DNA of 35,256 nt from a virus, in the IMG/VR virus record IMGVR_UViG_3300037507_000278, positions 1-35,256 of that record. One strand, written 5' to 3'. This document shows, one piece after another, positions 1 to 7,105 of the stretch. The first letter of the stretch is position 1. Each line of letters starts with the position of its first letter. The notes beneath the pieces are model-generated. The model did no database searches and had not been told where the DNA came from. It saw nothing but the letters and a program-made list of their open reading frames with translations. The position numbers and the translations under genes are program-made.

Positions 1-684
1 TACCTAAACCACATGGGCGATGACTTAACAGTTGTCAATGCTGCTCGTGTTAGCTTCGATAAAGAGTCAGAGGCTACTGATTGGTTTGACACAGAGCAAA
101 GTAACCATTACTTCCCTTTACCTGTGTTAGATCCTAAAGATGTCAAGCTGATTAAGTATCTAGCTAAACATAACCATTGGAGTCCCTTCAGTCATTGCTT
201 TATCCAGTTCAGGGTTAAAGCACCTATATTCGTAGCTAGGCAGTTGATGAAGCATACGGTAGGGTTAGCCTGGAATGAAGTCAGTAGACGCTATGTTGAT
301 AGCTCACCAGAGTTCTATCAGCCTACTTATTTCAGACGTAAAGCACCCAATGTCAAGCAAGGTAGTTCATCAGAGCCTGTACAAAGTTTCACAGACTGGA
401 ATGAAACAGTTGACAAGTACACTGCTTATATGGTAACATTGTATGAGCTGATGCTTAAGGAAGGTATTTGCCCTGAGCAAGCTAGGATGATTCTCCCCCA
501 ATCCATGATGACTGAATGGTATTGGAGTGGGAGCCTTTACGCCTTTGCTAGAGTATGTCAATTAAGGTTAGCAAAGGAAGCCCAAGCAGAGACAAGGATC
601 GTTGCAGAGAACATCTGCCGAGTCTGCTCTGAAGTATTCCCTAATGCCTGGGATGCCCTAATGAATGGAGATGAAGATGAGTGA
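1..684 (+). CDS. thyX: FAD-dependent thymidylate synthase ThyX, 5' partial
   Basis: ThyX makes dTMP from dUMP using methylene-tetrahydrofolate, with FAD and NADPH, and supplies thymidylate for phage DNA synthesis. The reading frame is open from base 1 (Y-L-N-H before the first ATG at 13), so the start lies outside the window; the ATG at 13 is in the conserved MGDDLTVVNAARVSF block and is not the real start. Family signatures seen, numbered from that ATG: NHWSPFSH (54-61), the substrate-binding region RQLMKHTVGLAWNEVSRRY (76-94), and C-terminal ARMILPQSMMTEWYWSGSL followed by RLAKEAQAETR. The canonical RHR triplet reads KHT here with one extra residue before NEVSRRY, a variant I recall from marine phage ThyX. 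It overlaps the next gene by 8 bases and sits in a nucleotide-metabolism cluster with ribonucleotide reductase. Confidence 0.93.
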   Translation, partial: YLNHMGDDLTVVNAARVSFDKESEATDWFDTEQSNHYFPLPVLDPKDVKLIKYLAKHNHWSPFSHCFIQFRVKAPIFVARQLMKHTVGLAWNEVSRRYVDSSPEFYQPTYFRRKAPNVKQGSSSEPVQSFTDWNETVDKYTAYMVTLYELMLKEGICPEQARMILPQSMMTEWYWSGSLYAFARVCQLRLAKEAQAETRIVAENICRVCSEVFPNAWDALMNGDEDE

Positions 685-985
685 TAGTAAAATTAGTTTT
701 CATGTGTCGCTAATGGCAGTAGATAACGAAGAAGTACAGCAGTACCATGCTGATTATGGTTTCCCATTAGACCACATGGTTGATATCAATGTTACCTTTG
801 ATAGTGGTATTGCTTGGCCTAAGTTGTTAGAGACAGCTTGTGAAGCTATCGGTGCTTACTACGGTTACGATGTCAAAAAGAAAGTATTCGTTAAGCAGTT
901 TGACAAGATCGTTAACATCTTCGGACACGATGATCCTACAAACTACGAAACAGACTCAGACGCTGATGAGAATCCTTCTACTTGA
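677..985 (+). CDS. Hypothetical acidic early protein, 102 aa
   Basis: Family not recognised. Three in-frame ATGs occur (665, 671, 677). I choose 677 because GGAG at 667-670 stands 6 bases before it, giving MSDSKISFHVSL. The protein looks like a compact alpha/beta domain (FHVSLMAVDNEE, then HMVDINVTFDSG) with an acidic tail rich in Asp, Glu and Asn. It overlaps thyX by 8 bases and the downstream exonuclease by 20, so it is translated from the same mRNA. The position between two nucleotide-metabolism genes suggests an early replication or metabolism accessory, but that is context only. Confidence 0.7.
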   Translation: MSDSKISFHVSLMAVDNEEVQQYHADYGFPLDHMVDINVTFDSGIAWPKLLETACEAIGAYYGYDVKKKVFVKQFDKIVNIFGHDDPTNYETDSDADENPST

Positions 986-1700
986 TATTGAATCAGCACC
1001 GAACACTGCTTATGTCTGGGGATTGTTTAAGCAAAACATCAGCATCAGTCAAATCGTAGACAGCAGTAGTGTTTTGTGTTGGGCAGCTAAGTGGTATGGT
1101 GGTGATCATGTGATGTTCAGTAGCATCTTAAACGGTAAGAAGACGATGCTAAAGAAGATCCATAGTTTACTTGATGAGTGTGATGCAGTGATACATTACA
1201 ACGGTACTAGGTTTGATATACCGACACTCAACAAGGAGTTCTTAGAGGCAGAGATGTCTCCACCAGCACCTTATCATCAGATTGACCTGTTAAAGACTGC
1301 TAGAAAGGAGTTTAGGTTTCCTAGTAACAAGTTAGACTATGTTGCTAGAGCTTTAGGGCTAGGTCAGAAGACTAAGCATGAAGGCTTTGAACTTTGGATC
1401 AAGTGTATGAACAAAGACAAAGAAGCCTGGGCAGTGATGGAGCAGTACAACAAACAGGATGTTATCCTACTGGAAAAGGTCTATGAGCGATTTCTTCCCT
1501 GGATTCGAACCCACCCAAACGTCAGTATATGTAACGACTACACAGGCTGCACACGGTGCGGGAGTTACCATCTACAGCGGAGGGGGTACAGCACTACCGC
1601 CACGGGAAAGTACCAGCGATACCAGTGCCAAGACTGTGGTGGTTGGCAGCAACAACGTAGAGGAGAAAAACTTGCTACCGAAATACTCAAGCCAAGCTAA
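966..1700 (+). CDS. DEDDy 3'-5' exonuclease (DnaQ-like) with C-terminal zinc ribbon
   Basis: A 244-aa predicted RNase H-fold exonuclease. Exo I is LLLDIES (D7, E9), Exo II is HYNGTRFDIPTLN (D84), and Exo III is the YxxxD form at Y161-D165 (YNKQD), so the DEDDy acidic set is present. The C-terminus carries two CxxC pairs, CTRCGS (C195, C198) and CQDCGG (C221, C224), around a GKYQRYQC stretch: a four-cysteine zinc ribbon of the transposase/InsA type. It may proofread or trim DNA, or degrade host DNA; the substrate cannot be told. The start at 966 is chosen because LLLDIE must lie at the N-terminus; upstream frame is a shadow of the previous gene. No strong ribosome site is seen, so translational coupling is likely. 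The 3' end overlaps the next gene by 29 bases. Confidence 0.82.
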   Translation: MRILLLDIESAPNTAYVWGLFKQNISISQIVDSSSVLCWAAKWYGGDHVMFSSILNGKKTMLKKIHSLLDECDAVIHYNGTRFDIPTLNKEFLEAEMSPPAPYHQIDLLKTARKEFRFPSNKLDYVARALGLGQKTKHEGFELWIKCMNKDKEAWAVMEQYNKQDVILLEKVYERFLPWIRTHPNVSICNDYTGCTRCGSYHLQRRGYSTTATGKYQRYQCQDCGGWQQQRRGEKLATEILKPS

Positions 1701-1914
1701 ACAAGTTGGGGGTGATCACTATAAGCAGACAACATTACAGCCTTGGGATGTTGTGAGCGCTTGGTCTTTAGATCCTTGGTCCGCTAATGTTGTTAAATAC
1801 ATTCAAAGGTTTCACCGTAAGAATGGTAAAGAGGATCTACAGAAAGCATTACACTACTTGGAGTATTTGATTGATAACTACGATACCGTAAAGAAAAAGT
1901 ACTACAAGGAGTAA
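1672..1914 (+). CDS. DUF3310 protein, probable TTG start
   Basis: The protein (80 aa from the TTG) is a nearly pure DUF3310 domain: KQVGGDHYKQTTLQPWDVV, then NVVKYIQRFHRKNGKEDLQKALHYLEYLID. This small domain is widespread in phages and is often annotated as a nucleotide kinase-like protein; biochemical function is unproven. An upstream in-frame extension to 1459 only mirrors the exonuclease in another frame and lacks family similarity. The TTG at 1672 has AGAGGAG at 1659-1665 with a 6-base gap, the best ribosome site nearby, and puts the domain at the N-terminus as in relatives. The start lies inside the exonuclease zinc-ribbon gene, so the two overlap by 29 bases. Confidence 0.83.
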   Translation: MLPKYSSQAKQVGGDHYKQTTLQPWDVVSAWSLDPWSANVVKYIQRFHRKNGKEDLQKALHYLEYLIDNYDTVKKKYYKE

Positions 1915-1916
1915 CT

Positions 1917-2090
1917 ATGGCGCTAACGATTCTGGACTTATTTGATAAACTAAAAAGATTAGATGAAATATCTCTACTTGAGATACTGAACATAACAGCA
2001 GAAGACTTGGTTGATAGGTTTGAGGACAGAATCGAAGCCATGTTTGATGAATTAGTTGACGAACTAGACGATACACAAGAGGAAGAGTAA
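1917..2090 (+). CDS. Small acidic hypothetical protein, 57 aa
   Basis: Begins MALTILDLFDKLKRLDEI and ends in an Asp/Glu-rich tail (DELDDTQEEE). AAGGAG ends at 1911, 5 bases before the ATG. The stop overlaps the reductase start by one base (TAATG), so it is almost certainly translationally coupled. The sequence is predicted to be helical with Leu/Ile periodicity and no cysteines or membrane segment. No family recognised. Tight packing between DUF3310 and the reductase is the main evidence that it is real. Confidence 0.72.
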   Translation: MALTILDLFDKLKRLDEISLLEILNITAEDLVDRFEDRIEAMFDELVDELDDTQEEE

Positions 2091-3988
2091 TGAAGTTGAA
2101 TAACTACCAAGCATTTATCCACAAGAGCCGCTACAGTAGGTTTCTTGACGAACAAGGGCGTAGAGAGAACTGGGGTGAGACTGTAGATCGCTACATGGCT
2201 TTTATGCAAAAGCAGTTGCTTAAGAAGCATAAGTATGAGATTCCTCAGCATATCTACAAGACTGTACACAAGGCTATTCTGAACCTTGATGTCATGCCTT
2301 CGATGCGTTGTATGATGACTGCTGGTGAGGCTCTGGAACGTCAGAACATTGCAGGATATAATTGTTCGTATCTACCTATCGATGATCCTAAGTCATTCGA
2401 TGAGGCTATGTACATCCTTCTATGTGGCACTGGTGTCGGTTTCTCTGTAGAGTCTAAGTATGTCAATCAATTACCTGAAGTCCCTGATCAGTTATTCGAT
2501 AGTAAAACTACTATCGTGGTATCCGACAGCAAAGAAGGCTGGGCTAAAGCACTACGACAACTTATTGCTTTACTCTATGCTGGAGAGATTGCAAAATGGG
2601 ATGTCTCCAAAGTTAGACCTGCTGGGACAAGACTTAAGACCTTTGGAGGAAGAGCTTCTGGTCCAGAACCCCTCGTTGAACTATTCAAGTTTGTTATTAG
2701 GAAGTTCCAAGCGGCCAAAAATCGTCGTCTCTCGTCCATTGAATGCCATGATATTCTGTGCAAGATCGGGGAGGTTGTTGTTGTGGGTGGTGTGCGACGA
2801 TCTGCAATGATATCTTTAAGCGATCTAAGTGATGATCGTATGGCACACGCTAAAGCCGGTGCTTGGTGGGAACAACAAGGACAACGTAGCCTAGCGAACA
2901 ATTCTGCTGTGTATGATACAAAGCCTTCAGTAGGTCAATTCATGCGTGAATGGTGCTCAGTCTATGAGAGTCATTCAGGTGAGCGTGGTATCTTCAACAG
3001 AGAAGCATCACAGAAACAAGCTGCTATCAATGGTCGTAGAGATCCTAATCATGACTTTGGTACGAATCCCTGCAGTGAGATCATCCTACGTCCTTACCAA
3101 TTCTGTAACCTCACTGAGGTCATTGTCAGGGCTACAGATACCATTGAGGATCTACGCTACAAAGTACGTGTAGCATCGATTCTAGGCACTTGGCAGAGCA
3201 CAATGACTGACTTCCCTTACCTGCGTAAGATCTGGGAAAAGAACACCGCTGAAGAACGTCTATTGGGTGTATCGCTGACAGGTATCTACGACAATCCATT
3301 GTTGAATGACCCTAATGATAATCAATTACCATTAAGACTACAGGATCTTAAGCATGAAGCAGTCACTGCGAATGAAGTTACAGCGAGTGCTCTGGGCATT
3401 CCCGTCTCTGCTGCGATCACTTGCGTTAAGCCTTCTGGTACTGTGTCTCAGTTGTGTGGCACTGCTAGTGGAATTCACCCACAACATGCTTCGTATTACA
3501 TTAGACGTGTTAGATCGGATAAAAAAGATCCTCTCACAGCGTTTATGATCAGCCAGGGTATCCCTAATGAGCCTTGTGTGATGAGACCAGAAAGTACAAC
3601 AGTGTTCTCATTTCCTATGAAGGCTCCAGAGTCAGCAGTGACTAGGGATGATGTATCTTCTATTGCACACTTAAACCTATGGAAAGTGTATCAACTTAAC
3701 TGGTGCGAACATAAACCTTCAGTGACTATCTCAGTGAACGAAGAAGATTGGCCTACTGTAGGGGCTTGGGTGTACAGGAACTTTGATATCTGTACTGGTG
3801 TATCGTTCTTGCCTATGGATGGTGGTACGTATCGACAGGCTCCTTATGAGACATGTACTGAACAAGAGTACAATGAACTCTTAGCTAAGATGCCTGTGAA
3901 TATCAATTGGGATGATCTTAAGGAGGTGGATGATAACGTCGAAGGTGCACAGCAACTTGCCTGTGTTGCCGGAGTGTGTGAGATCTAG
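2090..3988 (+). CDS. nrdJ: Adenosylcobalamin-dependent (class II) ribonucleotide reductase, monomeric type
   Basis: Reduces ribonucleotides to deoxyribonucleotides with a radical made from adenosylcobalamin, so it depends on B12 from the host or environment. In the 632 aa I see the first active-site cysteine in YNCSY (C92), the radical loop TNPCSEI (N326, C328, E330), the partner cysteine in FCNLTEV (C339), and a C-terminal redox pair CVAGVC (C625, C630). This arrangement fits the single-chain RTPR-like class II enzymes; it is shorter than the Lactobacillus enzyme (about 740 aa). No NrdB or activase gene is near, consistent with class II. It is the last long plus-strand gene before the convergent late operon. 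With ThyX it would feed dNTP supply during replication. Confidence 0.9.
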   Translation: MKLNNYQAFIHKSRYSRFLDEQGRRENWGETVDRYMAFMQKQLLKKHKYEIPQHIYKTVHKAILNLDVMPSMRCMMTAGEALERQNIAGYNCSYLPIDDPKSFDEAMYILLCGTGVGFSVESKYVNQLPEVPDQLFDSKTTIVVSDSKEGWAKALRQLIALLYAGEIAKWDVSKVRPAGTRLKTFGGRASGPEPLVELFKFVIRKFQAAKNRRLSSIECHDILCKIGEVVVVGGVRRSAMISLSDLSDDRMAHAKAGAWWEQQGQRSLANNSAVYDTKPSVGQFMREWCSVYESHSGERGIFNREASQKQAAINGRRDPNHDFGTNPCSEIILRPYQFCNLTEVIVRATDTIEDLRYKVRVASILGTWQSTMTDFPYLRKIWEKNTAEERLLGVSLTGIYDNPLLNDPNDNQLPLRLQDLKHEAVTANEVTASALGIPVSAAITCVKPSGTVSQLCGTASGIHPQHASYYIRRVRSDKKDPLTAFMISQGIPNEPCVMRPESTTVFSFPMKAPESAVTRDDVSSIAHLNLWKVYQLNWCEHKPSVTISVNEEDWPTVGAWVYRNFDICTGVSFLPMDGGTYRQAPYETCTEQEYNELLAKMPVNINWDDLKEVDDNVEGAQQLACVAGVCEI

Positions 3989-3990
3989 AT

Positions 3991-4017
3991 AAAAAAAGCC
4001 CTCCATCAAAGGAGGGC
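3991..4017 (-). terminator. Rho-independent terminator of the late operon
   Basis: Read on the minus strand, a perfect 7-bp stem GCCCTCC/GGAGGGC with a 6-base loop is followed by seven T residues. It lies 52 bases past the endolysin stop and just outside the 3' end of the reductase gene. In the plus direction the A-tract precedes the stem and no T-tract follows, so it should stop only the leftward late transcript. Confidence 0.9.
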
Positions 4018-4038
4018 GAACGGTCACTAAGGAAAACT

Positions 4039-4212
4039 ATGCCAAATATATGGGGTTGGTCGTTTCTGTCAGGGTTTATGTTGGGTATCTGCTATTCTGA
4101 TGATTTTGTCGTAACTGACGAGGACGGAGACGAGGCTTTTCTCGAAGGGTTCTTCGTCTTTATTAACATTGCTATCTTTAGCTTTGTTGTTGGATGGGCT
4201 AAGGAAGAGTGA
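4039..4212 (+). CDS. Possible small two-segment membrane protein, antisense to endolysin tail
   Basis: An ATG with AAGGA at 4029-4033 (5-base gap) opens a 57-aa frame, MPNIWGWSFLSGFMLG... It has two hydrophobic stretches (residues 4-19 and 37-53) separated by an acidic loop (TDEDGDEAF) and ends WAKEE. It follows the reductase by 50 bases. From 4069 on it is read opposite the minus-strand endolysin gene, covering exactly the extra tail after the lysozyme domain. Good ribosome site and clear membrane pattern argue for a gene; full antisense overlap with another reading frame argues for caution. No family recognised. Confidence 0.5.
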   Translation: MPNIWGWSFLSGFMLGICYSDDFVVTDEDGDEAFLEGFFVFINIAIFSFVVGWAKEE

Positions 4213-4650
4213 TGCCTCAGCTTCACGACGAAGAATCAAGCCTCTGGTTACTTTACCTGCTGCAAGATTCCAACGCTTTAGTTCTTGAGCAGCTTCCTCC
4301 CATCGTTCTTGGTTTATTCTTGTTCGCATCGTGGATGACCTCAACCTAGCTGGTCCTAGATTATAAGTCCAACTAAGGATCGCAGCAGCTTTATTATCGT
4401 GTTTCGTCAACACTGGACAGGCTTTATAGACTTGAAGTAGGAACCTCTCTGCATCAAGTTCAAATAAGGCTTGTCCTCTTTCTTTTGTGATCTCAGGATC
4501 ATCTAAGGTAACCTTATCTCCATTCTCGTACATCGTAGATCCCCAACCTATGGTGGGTACGTTAGCACTACAGAGATAAGGTTTACTTCTCCATCCTTCG
4601 AATCTCTTAATCAATGGTTCAGCGATTGAGATTACTTCTTTGATTCCCAT
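4069..4650 (-). CDS. Endolysin, T4-lysozyme-like muramidase (GH24)
   Basis: Cleaves the MurNAc-GlcNAc bond of peptidoglycan for host lysis. Residues 17-40 hold the GH24 active site: FEGW with E18, C27 in YLCSA and T33 in PTIGWGST, which is the family E-8aa-(D/C)-5aa-T spacing. The helical C-lobe follows with ILSWTYNLGP (91-100) and ends RRREAEASLFL-like at about residue 150. A further 43-46 residues, Lys/Asn/Glu-rich and not part of the usual domain, run to 193 and overlap the plus-strand frame at 4039-4212. No signal peptide or SAR segment is seen, so export through a holin is expected. It overlaps the upstream membrane-protein gene by 19 bases and is the last late gene before the terminator. 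Confidence 0.9.
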   Translation of the reverse strand: MGIKEVISIAEPLIKRFEGWRSKPYLCSANVPTIGWGSTMYENGDKVTLDDPEITKERGQALFELDAERFLLQVYKACPVLTKHDNKAAAILSWTYNLGPARLRSSTMRTRINQERWEEAAQELKRWNLAAGKVTRGLILRREAEASLFLSPSNNKAKDSNVNKDEEPFEKSLVSVLVSYDKIIRIADTQHKP

Positions 4651-5096
4651 ACCCTACCAACAAAATAAAACGAAAGTATCATAGCAAGCATTCCCTCATC
4701 GAAATCAGTCCAGCCTGTAACGAGTACAGAAGTCCAACTACCGTCTTGTAAGAAAGCTAAGTAAAGTCCTGCAATCTTTACTGCTGAGTAAAAGAAAACA
4801 AACCAGTAAGTCACTGCTGGTCTAACCAGTGCTGACAGCGATGCTACCCACTTCCAAGCTTTACCATCAGACTCTGCTTGTTGTTTGAATGCTTCACCGA
4901 TAGCATCTAATTCATGCTCTTGTAGACGCTGATGTCCCTGCTGTAGAGCAAACTCTGCTTGCATCTTAGCGATAGAGACTTCAACATCTAATTTCTTTAG
5001 TTCATGTTCTCTTTCAAACTTCCTATCTAAGATCTTAAGAAGCTCTGGAGCAAGTCTAAAAGCACCACCGATCAGAGCACCAATGAGTTCAAACAT
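4632..5096 (-). CDS. Holin-like membrane protein (3-TM phage holin type)
   Basis: 154 aa. The N-terminus MFELIGALIGGAFRLAPELL is followed by a charged helical segment (KFEREHELKKLDVEVSIAKMQ) and then hydrophobic segments VRPAVTYWFVFFYSAVKIAGLYLAF (about 91-116) and MLAMILSFYFVGR (about 136-149). The pattern resembles the GTA/3-TM holin family, in which a charged helix precedes two or three membrane passes ending near a WxxxR-type motif. Its place directly before the endolysin with overlapping ends supports a lysis role. A structural membrane protein cannot be excluded, and another holin candidate lies at 14093-14296. Confidence 0.6.
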   Translation of the reverse strand: MFELIGALIGGAFRLAPELLKILDRKFEREHELKKLDVEVSIAKMQAEFALQQGHQRLQEHELDAIGEAFKQQAESDGKAWKWVASLSALVRPAVTYWFVFFYSAVKIAGLYLAFLQDGSWTSVLVTGWTDFDEGMLAMILSFYFVGRVWESKK

Positions 5097-7104
5097 TGAT
5101 GAAGTCTCCTAAAACATCACGAACAACACTACTTTGTTTCATAGGTTGCTTGGTAGGTTGGGCATGAGGCTCTAACAATTGCTGGAGTTCTTTCATTTGA
5201 TCAGGTGACAAACCTTGCTGTGGTTGATCTTGAGTAGCTGCTTCAGGAGCACCAAAGTCTGATGTTGTTACACGAGCATCATTGTATATCTTTGCTAATT
5301 TAGCAGCAGCAGCACCTGTCATACCTGCTTTACTAATGTCCTTTTCTAAACCAACTAATTGACTAGCTGCTTTTGGATTAGTAGCAATCTTAGCAAATAC
5401 TTTAGGTGTTAAAAGAACACCAGCACCTACAGCAGCGCCTAACAGAGGATCTTGAGATAAAGATGCAGCACCAGAACCAGCTAACACAGCGGCTAAAGAG
5501 CTTACAGCATCAGCTTGTTTACCAGTTACAAACAAAGACAGACTCCCTCCTGGTGTTTTAGAACTAAGCTCAGCTGTCTTACTCAAAGCTTTAATGCTGT
5601 TCTGTGCTTCAGGACTAAGTGCTTCTTCAAACGTTCTGCGAAACTTAGAGTCTTTTCTGAGTTTATCACCTATAGTAACAAACTCTTTAAGTGTGTTCTC
5701 AGCACCTTGTTCGCCTAAGAAAGATTCAACATATCCTTTGTTTAATGCTTGTTGAATAGCTTTACTGTCTAAGGCAGGATCAATTGTTTTAGCTTGTGCT
5801 AAAGCATCTTTGATAGCACGAATCTCTGATTGGTTACCAGATTTGTATATTGCTTCTCCAATACGTTCAGGCTCTTTGACAAGTATCTTAAGAACTGTTT
5901 CAGGAAACAACTTCTCTAAAGATTCTCTATAGAATTTTTGTGTGCTGCGGTATTGAGCAAGTAATTCTGGATCCATTTGTTTAGCTGATGTATCCATAGC
6001 ATCGTCAATGCTTTTAACAGCTTTAGACAACTCAGCAACAACAGGACTATTCTTACCTACTTCTACTTTAAGATCACGTAAACGACTATTTAAGATAGAT
6101 CTTAGTTGATGTGCCTCAGCAAAAGACACATCAGCAGATAAATTGCTAATGTCTTTTAATACACGAGAAACAGCATCGCCATAAACAGCAGCAGGGTCCC
6201 CTGTTTCAGTTAATTTCTCAGCTTTTTTCAATGTCTCAAAAGCCTTAGACTTAATAGGGTTAAAATTAACAAGTAAGTTAAAACCCCTAGCAGGTAATTC
6301 TTGCTCGTAAAAAGGAGATACAGTTTCAGACAGTCTAGTATTTGCCGTTTGTATGATATCTCTTACACTTTGACCAGCTTCAATAGCTGGGATAGCCTCA
6401 TCAGAAACAGTATCAAGGATCTTATCTCTTTCTTGACGTAAAGCATTTAAGTTAGTGTTAGCTAAAGCTTCAAAGGTGCTTTGTCCTGAGAAGCCACTAC
6501 GACCAACAGACTCACGTACTTTAGCACCTGTAGTGCCTTTAATTTGATACTCTGTTAGCGAACCACCATACTTTTGTAGAAGTTCTTGAGCAACACGCTT
6601 AGCTTCCTGTGCTGAAGAATCCATAGGAGGTAAAATACCAGCCCTAGTCATTGCATCTTTGGTAACACGGTAACCTTTACCTAGCATGTTAAAGACTGCG
6701 TTACCACCAGCATCTAAAGTCATACTTGTTACTGAGTTAGATAGCATATCTGCTGCTGTCTTTGTCAGCGGTTGAGGCTTACCTAGCGCAGATTTAACAC
6801 CAGACTCTAGAGCTGTACCAGTTGCTGCACCAAGACCAGAACCAATAACACCTCTTACCGCTTGTTGTGCTAACGCCCTACCTGTCATAGCCCCTTGCGG
6901 TGTTCGTGTTGTAGCTGCCCCAATAATACCACCAGCTAAACCACCAACATCAGGTAAGGCTTCTATGGCTAAATCAGTGAATGTTTTTCCAGGTTGTTTA
7001 GCACCCTCCATAACCGATGTTGGTTGTGTAGGTGCTGGTGTTCCTTGTGAACCTAATAAAGATTTAAGTTCATCTAACTCTTGTGGAGAAAGACCTGTTG
7101 CCAT
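5089..7104 (-). CDS. Large internal virion / DNA-ejection-like protein, 671 aa
   Basis: Not matched to a named family; position and composition suggest a podovirus internal core protein. It has an Ala/Gly-rich N-terminal region with weakly hydrophobic stretches (GGLAGGIIGAATT; GVIGSGLGAATGTAL), a long helical charged middle (about 170-500), and a second Ala/Gly-rich membrane-like stretch (SLAAVLAGSGAASL...LLGAAVGAGVLL). Both ends carry the same short helix: GLSPQELDELKSLLG at residues 4-18 and GLSPDQMKELQQLLE at 631-645. No lytic transglycosylase motif was found. It starts right after the 439-aa gene with AGGAT upstream and overlaps the next gene by 8 bases. Proteins in this position in T7-like phages form the ejected channel; that role is inferred. 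Confidence 0.6.
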   Translation of the reverse strand: MATGLSPQELDELKSLLGSQGTPAPTQPTSVMEGAKQPGKTFTDLAIEALPDVGGLAGGIIGAATTRTPQGAMTGRALAQQAVRGVIGSGLGAATGTALESGVKSALGKPQPLTKTAADMLSNSVTSMTLDAGGNAVFNMLGKGYRVTKDAMTRAGILPPMDSSAQEAKRVAQELLQKYGGSLTEYQIKGTTGAKVRESVGRSGFSGQSTFEALANTNLNALRQERDKILDTVSDEAIPAIEAGQSVRDIIQTANTRLSETVSPFYEQELPARGFNLLVNFNPIKSKAFETLKKAEKLTETGDPAAVYGDAVSRVLKDISNLSADVSFAEAHQLRSILNSRLRDLKVEVGKNSPVVAELSKAVKSIDDAMDTSAKQMDPELLAQYRSTQKFYRESLEKLFPETVLKILVKEPERIGEAIYKSGNQSEIRAIKDALAQAKTIDPALDSKAIQQALNKGYVESFLGEQGAENTLKEFVTIGDKLRKDSKFRRTFEEALSPEAQNSIKALSKTAELSSKTPGGSLSLFVTGKQADAVSSLAAVLAGSGAASLSQDPLLGAAVGAGVLLTPKVFAKIATNPKAASQLVGLEKDISKAGMTGAAAAKLAKIYNDARVTTSDFGAPEAATQDQPQQGLSPDQMKELQQLLEPHAQPTKQPMKQSSVVRDVLGDFINV

Positions 7105-7105
7105 G

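Noticed and set aside
1500-1513. TGGATTCGAACCCA resembles a tRNA T-arm on the minus strand, a possible attachment site
   Set aside because: It is inside the exonuclease coding sequence, the T-stem does not pair properly, no acceptor or anticodon arms surround it, and no integrase is seen.
3998-4017. Bidirectional terminator
   Set aside because: In the plus direction the stem is followed by GAACGG with no T-tract, so only leftward termination is supported.
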